Source: Rhodospirillales bacterium
GTDB lineage: Bacteria > Pseudomonadota > Alphaproteobacteria > Rhodospirillales > Casp-alpha2
NCBI GenBank assembly: GCA_013203595.1
Contig: JABMNT010000177.1
Coordinates: forward strand, 1 to 35,442
Direction: 5' to 3'
DNA length: 35,442 nt
A program made the translations under genes and the position numbers. The notes under the pieces were generated by a model that saw only the letters and a program-made list of their open reading frames with translations, searched no databases and was not told where the DNA came from. This document shows, in pieces, positions 15,900 through 25,188 of this stretch. How positions within the stretch are numbered: the stretch's first letter is position 1; the number at the start of each line of letters is the position of its first letter.

Positions 15900-17089
15900 C
15901 CACCCGCACCTTCTGCCAGCAGATCTTCACAGGTTTTTTCCATGATGGCCATGGCCTCATTGACATGGGATTCGGTAATGATCATCGGCGGGATCAGGCG
16001 AACCACATTGTCACCGGCCGGAACCACCAGCAGGCCGTTGGCCATGGCTTTAACAACAACAGTGCCGTTGACCACCTTATCCTGGCAGCGCAGCCCCAGA
16101 TGCATGCCAATGCCCCGCACTTCCTTAAACAAGGTCGGGTATTTTTGCACAAGCTGGGTCATGCCTGTATGCAGTTTTTTGCCCGTTGCCATGACATTTT
16201 CCAGAAATCCGTCGGCCAGCACAATATCCAGCACCGCATTGGCAACGGCCATTGCCAGCGGATTGCCGCCAAATGTCGAGCCATGGCTGCCCGGAGTCAT
16301 GGCGCTGGCAACCTTCGCCGTTGCCAGCGTCGCACCGACAGGAAACCCGCCACCCAGGCCCTTGGCCAGAGCCATCACATCCGGCTCGACACCAAAATAC
16401 TGATAGCCAAACAATTTACCCGTGCGCCCGATACCGGTTTGCACTTCGTCAGCCATCAGCAACAAGCCGTATTCGTCGGCAATCGCACGCAGGGCCTTGA
16501 CGTAATCCACATCCAGAGGCCGGATACCACCTTCGCCCTGGACCGGTTCGAAAAGGATGGCTGCGGTTTCGGCAGTGATCGCCGCCCGCATTTCGTTCAG
16601 ATTACCAAAGGCCACCTGATCGAATCCGTCAACCTGCGGGCCGAAACCATGCAGGTGCTTTTCCTGCTTTCCAGCGGCCAACATGGCTAGGGACCTTCCG
16701 TGGAAGGCACCGGCGATACTGATCACCCGGTAACGCTCGGGATGGCCGTTTTCAAATTGATATTTGCGCGCGATCTTCGCCATCATCTCAACGGCTTCAT
16801 TGCCGGAGTTGTTGAAAAACACGGCATCGGCAAAGCTGTTGGCCGTCAGACGGTCAGCCAGACGCTGCTGATCGGGAATATGATAGAGGTTCGAGCAGTG
16901 CCAGAACGTCTCGGCCTGTTTTTTCAGGGCCGCCACCAGATGCGGATGACAATGGCCCACAGAATTAACCGCAATGCCGGAGCCGAAATCGAGATAGCGT
17001 CGACCAGCAGTGTCAAACAAGTAAACGCCTTCACCTTTTTCAAAGGTAACATCGTACCGTGCGTATGTCTGCATAACTGCTGTGTTCAC
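15896..17089 (-). CDS. argD: Acetylornithine aminotransferase (class III, PLP-dependent)
   Basis: 397 residues. GTG at 17089 is preferred over ATG 17074 because AAAGGA lies 7-8 nt before it. The enzyme makes N-acetylornithine from the semialdehyde with glutamate, and in many bacteria also serves the lysine pathway. PLP-site residues are visible: [10 protein letters not shown] (94-103), EPVQGEGGI (181-189), D214 in [13 protein letters not shown], and the Schiff-base lysine K243 in [14 protein letters not shown]. It is the first gene of an operon argD-argF-GNAT-hslO. A perfect dyad lies 29-42 nt upstream of the start and could be a regulatory element. Confidence 0.96.
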   Translation of the reverse strand: MNTAVMQTYARYDVTFEKGEGVYLFDTAGRRYLDFGSGIAVNSVGHCHPHLVAALKKQAETFWHCSNLYHIPDQQRLADRLTANSFADAVFFNNSGNEAVEMMAKIARKYQFENGHPERYRVISIAGAFHGRSLAMLAAGKQEKHLHGFGPQVDGFDQVAFGNLNEMRAAITAETAAILFEPVQGEGGIRPLDVDYVKALRAIADEYGLLLMADEVQTGIGRTGKLFGYQYFGVEPDVMALAKGLGGGFPVGATLATAKVASAMTPGSHGSTFGGNPLAMAVANAVLDIVLADGFLENVMATGKKLHTGMTQLVQKYPTLFKEVRGIGMHLGLRCQDKVVNGTVVVKAMANGLLVVPAGDNVVRLIPPMIITESHVNEAMAIMEKTCEDLLAEGAGG

Positions 17090-17117
17090 AGGATTTTCCT
17101 TTCTACCCCGAGGGACC

Positions 17118-17131
17118 GAGCAAAATTGCTC
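17118..17131. promoter_or_regulatory. Perfect dyad upstream of argD
   Basis: GAGCAA (17118-17123), AA, TTGCTC (17126-17131): a perfect 14-bp palindrome in the leader of the arg operon, 29 nt before the argD start. It could be an operator or a small RNA hairpin. No regulator is known from the window. Confidence 0.35.
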
Positions 17132-17201
17132 ACTAAATGTCGGAAAAGCCGCGGAGTATGTTGAGGTTACGGGCAGATGTCAACGGGGATAAGGGGTTTG
17201 C

Positions 17202-17978
17202 CTAAGCTTTTAGCTTATAGCCCGTGGCAAACATCCAGGTCGTCAGACCCCACAGACAGATATTGACCCCGGCCATAACCAGCAAACCGATCCACAGGGT
17301 ACTGTCGGAATAGCCGATAAAGCCAAATCGAAAGCCATCAATCATATAGAAAAACGGGTTAATTTTGGCAATCATCTGGGCCATTTCGGGGAGGCGGTCA
17401 AGGGTATAGAAGGTGCCCGACAAAAAGCTCAGGGGTGTTATGATAAAATTGGTAACGGCGGCGATATGATCAAATTTGTCAGCCCAGATGCCACCGATCA
17501 TCCCCAGCAAACTGAGCATCAGCGATGCCATGACCGCATGATACAGAATGAAACCGACGTGGTGGACCGAGATACCAACCACCGCCATCATGACCAAACC
17601 GACAAATAAACCGGTAACGACGCCCCGGGTCGCCCCGCCAAGGGCAATACCGAAAACCAGTTCATGTGCGGTAAATGGCGGCATCAGCGTATCAACGATA
17701 TTGCCCTGGACTTTGGCAACCACCAACGACGACGAGGTATTGGCAAAGGCGTTCTGGGCGATCGCCATCATCACCAGTCCGGGAGCCAGGAATTGCATGA
17801 ACGGAATGTCGCCAACAAATCGCGTGGCACCGCCCAGCGCCAGGGCAAACACCGACAGAAACAGCAGGGTCGTGATCATCGGGGCCAGTAACGTCTGCGT
17901 ATAGACTTTCAGAAAGCGCCGGACTTCCCGCTTGTATAAGGTCCACAGGCCAATCCAGTTTGCATCGCTCGCGTACAT
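17202..17978 (-). CDS. ABC-2 type transporter permease
   Basis: 258 residues, ATG start. About six membrane segments are visible, starting after an amphipathic N-terminus (LYKREVRRFLKVYTQ), with the ABC-2 signature region near the end: PLSFLSGTFYTLDRLPE followed by INPFFYMIDGFRFG. This is the YadH-like permease type that pairs with a separate ATPase to export lipids, polysaccharides or drugs. No ATPase is next to it: it lies between argD (same strand, 112 nt away) and recX (opposite strand), so the partner must be elsewhere. Substrate cannot be inferred. Confidence 0.9.
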   Translation of the reverse strand: MYASDANWIGLWTLYKREVRRFLKVYTQTLLAPMITTLLFLSVFALALGGATRFVGDIPFMQFLAPGLVMMAIAQNAFANTSSSLVVAKVQGNIVDTLMPPFTAHELVFGIALGGATRGVVTGLFVGLVMMAVVGISVHHVGFILYHAVMASLMLSLLGMIGGIWADKFDHIAAVTNFIITPLSFLSGTFYTLDRLPEMAQMIAKINPFFYMIDGFRFGFIGYSDSTLWIGLLVMAGVNICLWGLTTWMFATGYKLKA

Positions 17979-18061
17979 GGGCTGCTCAGGTTATTGATGA
18001 CGGCTTTCTATATAGCGGGGAAGCCCTTGGCTGACCAGATATCACATGACAAACTTGAACG

Positions 18062-18646
18062 ATGTCCGACGACCCGAAACAAACCCGCGCAAAGGTCCCC
18101 CGCAAAATCACTGAAACGTCATTGCGGAACAGTGCGTTGTATTATTTGCAGCGTTATGCGTCGTCATGTGAAAACCTGAAACGCGTCCTCATGCGGCGGG
18201 TCATGCGGGCGGCCCAGGTCCATGAAACAGATATCGACGAAGCCTCCGGCTGGATCGATAATCTGATTGAACGATTAACCGCATCCGGCCTGCTCGACGA
18301 CCGCATCTATGCGGAAGGGCGGATGCGGGCGCTGTTCCGGCGCGGGGTTTCGCCCCGCGGGATCGCCCAGCGTCTGCAGCAGAAAGGGATCGATGGCGAG
18401 ATCATCGAACAGATGATCAGCAAGCTGCATGAACTCTCATCCAATCCAAATCTGCTGGCGGCCGTTAAATATGCCAAACGCCGCCGGCTCGGCCCCTTTC
18501 GCCCGCAACCCGCCCGCGACGCGCGTTTCGAAAAGGATCTTGCGGCCCTTGCCCGCGCCGGTTTTGATTATCAAACGGCCTTGCGGGTTATTTCTGCCGC
18601 CTCCATTGCAGAACTCGAGGAGATCGCAGAAGATGTGGTTCTGTAA
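18062..18646 (+). CDS. recX: RecX-type regulator of RecA
   Basis: 194 residues. RecX binds the RecA filament groove and limits recombinase activity. The family's three-helix repeats are recognisable: LYYLQRYASSCENLKRVLMR, ...LIERLTASGLLDDRIYAEGRMRALFRRG, the signature VSPRGIAQRLQQKGID, and a final repeat FEKDLAALARAGFDYQTALRVI. The N-terminus is Lys/Arg rich, as usual. It is divergent from the ABC-2 permease gene. recA is not within the window, so recX is unlinked from it here. The Shine-Dalgarno is weak but the start matches family length. Confidence 0.9.
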   Translation: MSDDPKQTRAKVPRKITETSLRNSALYYLQRYASSCENLKRVLMRRVMRAAQVHETDIDEASGWIDNLIERLTASGLLDDRIYAEGRMRALFRRGVSPRGIAQRLQQKGIDGEIIEQMISKLHELSSNPNLLAAVKYAKRRRLGPFRPQPARDARFEKDLAALARAGFDYQTALRVISAASIAELEEIAEDVVL

Positions 18647-18761
18647 TAAACAGCGGGCCCGGACCGGGTTTTCTTTTACCAGCAAAAGTTTTTTGCTAAC
18701 CTGACCATGCCTGAACACAAAGTTTTGATCAGGAAACGCAGTTAACAATGGGTATCGGGCG

Positions 18762-20042
18762 ATGACTGACGATCGTGATACACTCAAAGTCATTAATAAC
18801 TTCGCCCTGCGCCTTATTGCCATTCCGACAAAGCATGAACTGGCATGGTTTATTGCCCGTGAAGTCGTCGGTCCGCTGGGTTTCGACGATTGCGTGGTAT
18901 ATCTGTATGACGAAGAAAAGGAAGTATTACGCCAGACAGCCGCCATTGGTGAGTTGAAAAACCCCACATCGGAAGAGATTCGCAATCCCCTGGAAATAAG
19001 GATCGGTCAGGGAATCACCGGCCATGTCGCCCAGTTTCAGGAACCCCTGGTTATTGATGTCCTGTCAAAGGATGATCGATATATTCCGGACATCGGCATT
19101 GCACAGTCCGAAATTTGTGTCCCCCTGGTTGCTGACGGTCGGCTGTTTGGGGTGATTGACAGCGAATCGCCAACAGCCTTCCACTTTACCGACACGCATC
19201 TGCAAACGCTGACCACAGTTGCCGCCATGGCAAGTGCCAAATTAAGGCTGCTGGAGCAGGACCGAACGCTCGAAATGCACGAAAAACTGCTCGCCGCAGA
19301 AAAAGAAACGCTGCATGCCCTGCATGTGGCTGAAACCGCCAATAAGGCGAAAACCGATTTCCTGGCGACCATGAGCCATGAACTGAGAACTCCCCTGACC
19401 TCGATCAGAGGAGCCCTTGGCTTGCTCAACGCCAGTGTTATATCCAACCAGACTGAGGACAATCAGTCCCTTCTGGACATGGCGATGCGCAATTGCGATG
19501 CCCTGGTCAACCTGGTGAATGACTTCCTTGATTACGAGAAAATCATCGCCGGAAAAATGGTATTGAGTGCAGCGCCGGTGGAAATTGGACAGTTGGCAAA
19601 ATCCACCGTCGATATCAGCCAGGGCCTGGCGCAAACCTACTCAATCCGGTTTGTTTTCAATGAAACCACCGCTCCCATGTGGGCCCGCGTTGATGAAACC
19701 CGCTATGTTCAGATTCTTCGCAATCTGCTGTCAAATGCAGCCAAGTTTTCGCCGATCGGAAGCCCTGTTGAAATATCCGTTGACGATACGGACACCCATA
19801 TCCGCACATCGGTGAAAGATTTTGGTATTGGTATTGCCGACAAACACCGGTTCGATGTTTTTGAACGGTTTACCCAGATCGACTCTTCGGATGCACGCCG
19901 GCAAAGCGGAACCGGACTGGGGCTTGCCATCAGCAGTTCCCTGGCTAAAAGCATGGACGGGATCCTGAACTTTGAATCATCCCTGGGCGAAGGCTCGGTC
20001 TTTTATGTGGACCTGCCAAAAATCGATAATTACCCGGGTTAA
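18762..20042 (+). CDS. Cytoplasmic GAF-domain hybrid-less histidine kinase (orphan)
   Basis: 426 residues without membrane segments. An N-terminal GAF domain (about 15-165) includes IGQGITGHVAQFQEPLVIDV and ICVPLVADGRLFGVIDSES. A coiled coil (about 160-198) leads to the DHp box with H206 (FLATMSHELRTPLTSIRGAL) and a HATPase domain with NLLSNAAKFS (N box), DFGIGIADK and GTGLGLAIS. No response regulator is adjacent, so it is an orphan kinase; the GAF ligand is unknown. The stop codon overlaps that of the convergent Nudix gene by 4 nt. Confidence 0.92.
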   Translation: MTDDRDTLKVINNFALRLIAIPTKHELAWFIAREVVGPLGFDDCVVYLYDEEKEVLRQTAAIGELKNPTSEEIRNPLEIRIGQGITGHVAQFQEPLVIDVLSKDDRYIPDIGIAQSEICVPLVADGRLFGVIDSESPTAFHFTDTHLQTLTTVAAMASAKLRLLEQDRTLEMHEKLLAAEKETLHALHVAETANKAKTDFLATMSHELRTPLTSIRGALGLLNASVISNQTEDNQSLLDMAMRNCDALVNLVNDFLDYEKIIAGKMVLSAAPVEIGQLAKSTVDISQGLAQTYSIRFVFNETTAPMWARVDETRYVQILRNLLSNAAKFSPIGSPVEISVDDTDTHIRTSVKDFGIGIADKHRFDVFERFTQIDSSDARRQSGTGLGLAISSSLAKSMDGILNFESSLGEGSVFYVDLPKIDNYPG

Positions 20043-20494
20043 CCGCGCGATACCTTTTTCATGATATGCAGGCTCCGTTCGTCGTTGAGCAACCGTTCCA
20101 GGCCAAAATGCAGCGGGTCAGGCCAACCACCGAAATCAAACCAGCCAAAATGCTTCATTTCCCAATTCAATATGGGCTCGAACTCCTCGGCAACAACAAC
20201 CAGGTAATTGTTATAGCGAAAACCGGAATGGTGCTCGAACACATACAACGGCAATATCTCTTTTGTTTCACCGGTAAACTCGGCTTCTTCTTTCAGTTCG
20301 CGCAATACCGTCTGCTCCGGCGTTTCGCCCCTGTCGATGGCCCCGCCCCAGGTGCCCCAGGTATGTGGCTGCAGGGTCCCTTCCGCACGATGGGCGATCA
20401 AAAACCGACCTGTGGTTTCGGCCATGATCAAAGCTCCGGCAGCGGCACGCCCCCAGAAGCCCGTCTCCATCATTGCTTTCTTATGGTCATTCAT
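20039..20494 (-). CDS. Nudix hydrolase
   Basis: About 151 residues from the ATG at 20494 (a TTG directly before it is an alternative). The Nudix box is at about 51-73: GGAIDRGETPEQTVLRELKEE, G-x5-E-x7-RE-x2-EE, with the last consensus Gly replaced by Glu. Nudix enzymes cleave nucleoside diphosphates linked to another moiety, with Mg2+ at the Glu residues. The N-terminal AGALIMAETTGRFLIAHRAE resembles the housekeeping MutT/ADP-ribose group, but the substrate cannot be assigned. It converges on the GAF kinase with a 4-nt overlap. The intergenic region 20495-20707 upstream contains the leader of arsC on the other strand. Confidence 0.88.
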   Translation of the reverse strand: MNDHKKAMMETGFWGRAAAGALIMAETTGRFLIAHRAEGTLQPHTWGTWGGAIDRGETPEQTVLRELKEEAEFTGETKEILPLYVFEHHSGFRYNNYLVVVAEEFEPILNWEMKHFGWFDFGGWPDPLHFGLERLLNDERSLHIMKKVSRG

Positions 20495-20707
20495 CAAACA
20501 AGGCAGACCCGTCCGGTTATTGTGGGCAATATGCGGCGCATAATGTCATAATCCGATTAATTTGCCCAGACCGGGTCTTTGCCTGAATCTGCCCTATTGG
20601 CCCTTGTCATAATTTTGTATACATAGAAACGGGCCGGGCCAGCGCAGGCGGCAGCTGTTCGCCGGGCCAGGACCTTGATTTGACGCAACTACAGAGGATT
20701 AAGTCAC

Positions 20708-21046
20708 ATGGGCGTTACCATTTACCACAATCCGCGATGTTCAAAGTCACGCCAGACCCTGTCTTTGCTCGAAGACAAAGGCGTTTCTCTGACCGTTATC
20801 AACTATCTGGAAACGCCGCCCAGTGAAAAGGAACTCACCGAAATTCTGGTTAAAATGGGAAAACGGCCACAGGATATCCTGCGCCGCAAGGAAGCCCGTG
20901 AAGAAGGCATTGATTTAACCGCAGACGACGCCGGGCTGATCAAGGCGCTGGTTTCGCATCCGCGCGCACTGGAACGTCCGATTGTTGTCAATGGCGACAA
21001 AGCGGCGATGGGACGGCCACCGGAATCCGTCCTCGATATCCTGTAG
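20708..21046 (+). CDS. arsC: ArsC-family arsenate reductase (glutaredoxin-dependent type)
   Basis: 112 residues with AGAGGA 9 nt before the ATG. Catalytic C11 in NPRCSKSR, and the three Arg of the E. coli-type enzyme have counterparts: R60, R90 (in LERPIVVNG) and R103 (in MGRPPE). The enzyme reduces arsenate to arsenite with glutathione and glutaredoxin. No arsR, arsB or acr3 is near, so it may be a lone housekeeping member of the ArsC/Spx-related thioredoxin fold with another role (YffB-like). The catalytic set favours true ArsC. Confidence 0.87.
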   Translation: MGVTIYHNPRCSKSRQTLSLLEDKGVSLTVINYLETPPSEKELTEILVKMGKRPQDILRRKEAREEGIDLTADDAGLIKALVSHPRALERPIVVNGDKAAMGRPPESVLDIL

Positions 21047-21178
21047 CGTAAATTAAAGGCAAGACAATGCGCCTATATTTACGTTTGTCTTGCCGCATCT
21101 GTGATGGGGATTCACTATTGCGGAAAATATGCGTATGATAGCCCGGTGGCCATCAGGCTACTGATCACAGGGGGATGA

Positions 21179-22744
21179 ATGGCGAAAACAAGCAAGCCAG
21201 TGGCAAAATCTGACGGTGCGAAAAAAAGCCCCGGAAAGCCGTCCCCGCGTCGAAGCGCCGGTGTCACCCTGAAACGTCCGGCCGCACCCCAACCGGCGCC
21301 CGCCAGCGATTCCGCAGAAACCCAGGCCGCTCTCTGGAAAGCGTTGCCAGCGGAACAAAAGCTGGCCTTGCGCGAACGTGAAGCGGCGCGGATATTCAAT
21401 GTGGCCATCGACCATCATCAAAAAGGCGAGGTCAGTGCCGCCATCGAAGCCTATGGCAAATCGCTGCTGCTGAATCCAAAAATTCCGGATGTGTACAACA
21501 ACATGGGCGTCGCCCTGCGTTCGGCCGGAAAACTTGAAGCCGCCGTCGCCTGTTATCGGCGCTGTCTGGTCCTGCGCCCGAACCATCCGGGTGTGTATTC
21601 AAACCTGGGAAATGCCTACCGGGGCCTGGGACGCCTGCAATTGTCGGTGGCCAGCCATCAGCAGGCCGTTAAACTCGATCCGAAAAACCCTGAAGCCTAT
21701 TATAACCTGGGCCTTGCCTTGCGCGATCTGGGCCAGCCGTCACAGGCCCTGGCGGCCTTTGAGACAACCCTGCGCCTGAAGCCCGATCATGCGGAATGCC
21801 GCTGGGACCGGTCGCTGACGCTGCTTGGCATGGGCGATTTGAGCCGTGGATTTGCCGAATATGAATGGCGCTGGAAGCTCGACAGAAGCCCGCCCCGCGT
21901 GCTTGAAAAGCCGCTGTGGGATGGCTCTCCCCTAAAGGGAAAAACTCTGCTGATCCAGCAGGAGCAGGGCATTGGCGATATGATTCAGTTTGCCCGCTAT
22001 ATTCCCCTGGTCAAGGAACGGGTGAGTACGGTGGTGGTTGAAACACAGCCGGAATTGGCACGCCTGATGTCGACGGTCAAGGGTGCCGACAAGGTCATCA
22101 ACCGGGGCTCCGCCCTGCCCCGGTTCGACGCCTATATACCGATGATGACATTGGCGCGCCTGTTTGAGACGACACAGGCCACCATACCGGCTGACATTCC
22201 CTATATGTCACCGCCACCCGGGCAGTCCGTGCAGTTACTGCCATCGATGGAGAACCAGCGGCAAATTGGCATCGCCTGGGCCGGGCGGCCGACACATCAG
22301 AACGACAAAAACCGCTCCTGTGATTTCAAACAGTTTATTGAACTTCTGGGCATTCCCGGGGTCAATATATACAGCCTGCAGAAGGGCGGACGGGAGTCCG
22401 ATATCAAGGAAAACGGTTGCGAAGCACTGGTCATTGATATGGCCTCACGGCTTAATGATTTCGCTGATACGGCGGCGCTGGTCAGCCAGCTCGATCTGGT
22501 CATTACCGTGGATACCTCCGTCGCCCATTTAGCCGGGGCCATGGGCAAACCGGTCTGGGTTGTTGTCCCGTTCGCGGCCGACTGGCGGTGGGGATATAAC
22601 ACCAGCGAAACCCCCTGGTATCCGTCCATGCGCCTGTTTCGCCAACCCCAGCCGGGCAACTGGGACCAGGTCTTCAGCGATGTACGCAAAGCCTTGCGCG
22701 CCGAATTGGGCATAGCCCCCCCGCAGCCGGTGCGACTCCGATAA
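21179..22744 (+). CDS. TPR-repeat protein with glycosyltransferase-9-like C-terminal domain
   Basis: 521 residues, start with GGGGG 4 nt upstream. The first 60 residues are Lys/Ala/Pro-rich and probably disordered. Four TPR units follow (about 65-235), recognisable by the periodic NNMGVALRSAGKLEAAVACYRR and YYNLGLALRDLGQPSQALAAF patterns. The C-terminal half (about 245-515) resembles the GT9/heptosyltransferase-type fold: LIQQEQGIGDMIQFARYIP, IGIAWAGRP and LVITVDTSVAHLAGAMGKPVWV. Proteins with this layout occur in polysaccharide or flagellin glycosylation; donor and acceptor are unknown. The next gene also has TPR units, so the two probably work together. Confidence 0.85.
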   Translation: MAKTSKPVAKSDGAKKSPGKPSPRRSAGVTLKRPAAPQPAPASDSAETQAALWKALPAEQKLALREREAARIFNVAIDHHQKGEVSAAIEAYGKSLLLNPKIPDVYNNMGVALRSAGKLEAAVACYRRCLVLRPNHPGVYSNLGNAYRGLGRLQLSVASHQQAVKLDPKNPEAYYNLGLALRDLGQPSQALAAFETTLRLKPDHAECRWDRSLTLLGMGDLSRGFAEYEWRWKLDRSPPRVLEKPLWDGSPLKGKTLLIQQEQGIGDMIQFARYIPLVKERVSTVVVETQPELARLMSTVKGADKVINRGSALPRFDAYIPMMTLARLFETTQATIPADIPYMSPPPGQSVQLLPSMENQRQIGIAWAGRPTHQNDKNRSCDFKQFIELLGIPGVNIYSLQKGGRESDIKENGCEALVIDMASRLNDFADTAALVSQLDLVITVDTSVAHLAGAMGKPVWVVVPFAADWRWGYNTSETPWYPSMRLFRQPQPGNWDQVFSDVRKALRAELGIAPPQPVRLR

Positions 22745-22824
22745 ATGCCGTAAATCGGCCACACGTTAACCGTTCAGTAGGATGTCTCTGATAGCATGAG
22801 TCTGTACTGTCACGCGCAGACTGT

Positions 22825-24711
22825 GTGGCCGGGATCAACGCGAACAACGGCATTCGGAACCGATTATTGGAGCAGAGCAAAAAAGTCTATAGCGATGGAG
22901 CTGTTATCTTCCGGGAAGGAGAAGCCGGAGACGCTGCACTTGAGCTGATTTCCGGCGGCGTTGATCTGTTGGTCAAGCGCGACGGCAAATATGCGCGCGA
23001 ACGCAGCATCCAGCCGGGCGAGCATTTCGGCACGGCGGTTGACACAAAAAGCGGAATTCGCATCTTTACGGCACGGGCCAACGGGCGGACCGTTGTGCGC
23101 ATTGCACAATCCGCCATTCTGCCGGCACCCGTACCACAGACACCGGCCGATGTGAGCGGATTGATCGCCCGGCTGATCCAGAGTTTCTCAGGTAAACCCG
23201 CATCCGCAGACAATCCGGAAAGGCCCGCGGCCTACAGCAATCCCGGCCTTCTTCGCCGGCTCATGGATGGCATGGCAACGGATGCCAGCCGCATCGGTAT
23301 CCGCGTTGCCCGGCTTTCAGGCGAAGGAGGAGAAGCGCATTCGCGGCATCTGATTTCTGCGATCGGTAATACCCCCGAAATACAGACCCGCAGTATTGAA
23401 AAAGTGCTGTCGATTAATCCGGAAGCAGATATCGCACAGCAACTTGAACGCCTTGCCATTGCGTCCAGGCGCTATTTGAACAATCAGGGTGCCGATCTCC
23501 TGATTTGGGGGCATGTGCCCGAACACGGAAACGTCATGCACCTGCATTTCGTCACTCACCTCAATTGGGATCAGCAGGCCCCCGGGGCCTTTGATCTGGA
23601 AACGACCCTGGCCCTGCCGACGCATTTTGAAGGGGCTATGGCCGATTTGTTACGTACTGTCTGTCTGGCCGCTGTCCTGCCGCTGGTGCCGGAAAAGAAG
23701 AAATTGCGCGCCACCGCGCTGGCAAATTCCATTGCCCTTGCCGAAACCGCTTTCGAAATGGTACCGCCGGCCTTCTCGGACCGGGAAAAAGCCTGCCTGT
23801 ACCTGTGCTACGGAAATGCCATCGCAGCGACGGCACGCCCTGGCTACGATCCGACCCTGCTGGCGCAGGCGGCAAATCAATACCGGTCGGCACTGGGCAG
23901 CCTGAGCCGGGATGCGACGCCCATTGACTGGGCGCAGGTCAAGAAACACCTGGCCAGCATCAACCACATCGAGGCCGAGCGCAACAAGGACCCGGCATTG
24001 CTGAACGTCGCGCAAACGGAACTGGAAGAAACCCTGATATCTGTTGATGCCCGGCGCCAGGGTCGAATCTGGGCAGCCATCCAGAACCGCCTGGGACTGA
24101 TCTATTACCGCCGGGGGTTCGAGGACGGCGACACGGCAACGTTGCGCCGGGCCCTTAAATGTTTTCAGGCGGCGTTGCGCGTTTATACACGCAACGATGC
24201 ACCGGCGCGCTGGGCCGAGATCATGAGCAATTTCGCCCAGGCCACACAAATTCTTGGCGGCTTGCTGCAAAGCCCCGATGCCCTGGCAACAGCGGTAAAT
24301 GCCTGCCTGAGTGTTCTTGAGGTGCGGGACCGCCAGCAGATGCCAAAATTGTGGGCTGCCAGCCAGAACAATCTGGGCAGCGCGCTGTTTCTGCTGGGAA
24401 AACAAACCCGCAGCATCGAGCGCCTGGAAGCCTCCGTCGCTGCCTTCGAACAGGCGCTGGCGATTTATCAGATGCATGGCGAACAGCGGCTAGCCATTAC
24501 CACGGCAAAAAATCTTGATCGCGCAAAGGACATGGTGGAATTCTATCAGCCCCGGAATTCCAGCCAGCTGGATTGGGAAGAAGCCCTGGCTGACGAGGAT
24601 ATTCCCGGATTAACGGTTACCCAGACGGTCGAAGCCCTGGCCCCCCCGGACAGGCCGGCAGACGATGACCTGCCGTGGCCGGGCGAAGGCCTGGAGCAAC
24701 AGGCCGGCTAG
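22825..24711 (+). CDS. Cyclic-nucleotide-binding-fold plus TPR protein
   Basis: 628 residues. The GTG at 22825 gives the longest sensible frame, but the Shine-Dalgarno is not clear. An N-terminal cNMP-binding-like domain (about 15-100) shows IFREGEAGDAALELISGGVDLLVKRDG, but the phosphate-binding cassette is degenerate (PGEHFGTAVDTKSGIRIFTA lacks the usual Glu and Arg), so it may bind no cyclic nucleotide. A middle domain (about 140-300) of unknown fold follows, then helical repeats of TPR type (about 305-570), such as IQNRLGLIYYRRGFEDGDTA and SQNNLGSALFLLGKQT. The C-terminus is acidic and Pro-rich. No signal peptide; probably cytosolic scaffold. It sits 80 nt after the TPR-glycosyltransferase gene. 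Confidence 0.75.
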   Translation: MAGINANNGIRNRLLEQSKKVYSDGAVIFREGEAGDAALELISGGVDLLVKRDGKYARERSIQPGEHFGTAVDTKSGIRIFTARANGRTVVRIAQSAILPAPVPQTPADVSGLIARLIQSFSGKPASADNPERPAAYSNPGLLRRLMDGMATDASRIGIRVARLSGEGGEAHSRHLISAIGNTPEIQTRSIEKVLSINPEADIAQQLERLAIASRRYLNNQGADLLIWGHVPEHGNVMHLHFVTHLNWDQQAPGAFDLETTLALPTHFEGAMADLLRTVCLAAVLPLVPEKKKLRATALANSIALAETAFEMVPPAFSDREKACLYLCYGNAIAATARPGYDPTLLAQAANQYRSALGSLSRDATPIDWAQVKKHLASINHIEAERNKDPALLNVAQTELEETLISVDARRQGRIWAAIQNRLGLIYYRRGFEDGDTATLRRALKCFQAALRVYTRNDAPARWAEIMSNFAQATQILGGLLQSPDALATAVNACLSVLEVRDRQQMPKLWAASQNNLGSALFLLGKQTRSIERLEASVAAFEQALAIYQMHGEQRLAITTAKNLDRAKDMVEFYQPRNSSQLDWEEALADEDIPGLTVTQTVEALAPPDRPADDDLPWPGEGLEQQAG

Positions 24712-24818
24712 TTGTGACTTCTCACGAGGCGGCATCCGCGATCACAGTTGCGTTAGGCTATCGACATCTGCAATAAACCGACTTATCTGTGAACGAACAG
24801 TCGTCTCAAGGAACCGCC

Positions 24819-25043
24819 ATGCGCCCCACCAAAGACAGATCACAAATCACCTGGACGCAACCGGACGGCACACCGGTTTCCTGCGCCGAAAAGATCGCCC
24901 TGCTCAACGATAACCTGAACCTGTTGCGCCAGGAATGCCAGGACGTGCTGGAAGATGCCCTGCTCATGGGCTGTGACGAAAAGCAGGTGCGCGACGTGCT
25001 GCACGAAGTTGTCCAGACGATTGTTAATCCCCTCAAGAAATAA
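24819..25043 (+). CDS. Small protein of unknown function (74 residues)
   Basis: ATG 24819 is chosen over an upstream in-frame GTG at 24789 because AAGGA lies 6 nt before it. The protein begins with a polar part (KDRSQITWTQPDGTPVSC) and continues as an amphipathic helical part: IALLNDNLNLLRQECQDVLE and DALLMGCDEKQVRDVLHEVV, ending in basic KK. Three Cys are present. It is soluble and has no recognised domain. It sits 107 nt after the cNMP/TPR gene and 145 nt before the CuA gene; membership of either transcript is undetermined. The good Shine-Dalgarno and codon structure favour a real gene. Confidence 0.7.
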   Translation: MRPTKDRSQITWTQPDGTPVSCAEKIALLNDNLNLLRQECQDVLEDALLMGCDEKQVRDVLHEVVQTIVNPLKK

Positions 25044-25188
25044 CATCTTACCCTCCTTCCAGTGGTGACCTCGTGATCTCAATTTACACCTTTTCGGGCA
25101 CTCTTCCTGCCGCTTTGCCAGCCTTCTCTGCGCCGGCAGGCGACAGTCGGCAGGCAGTCCGCGGATCGAATGATGATATGGCGCAGCC

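Noticed and set aside
18669-18697. AGCAAAA-GTT-TTTTGCT hairpin after recX
   Set aside because: It is AT-rich with a 3-nt loop, has no clear T-tract and is too weak to call a terminator.
22799-22822. Inverted repeat AGTCTG-N12-CAGACT just before the cNMP/TPR gene
   Set aside because: Only 6-bp arms with a long loop; it may be chance and no flanking signal supports it.
23650-24477. Minus-strand open frame of 275 codons
   Set aside because: Antisense to the cNMP/TPR gene; no motif, no ribosome site, and low plausibility of composition.
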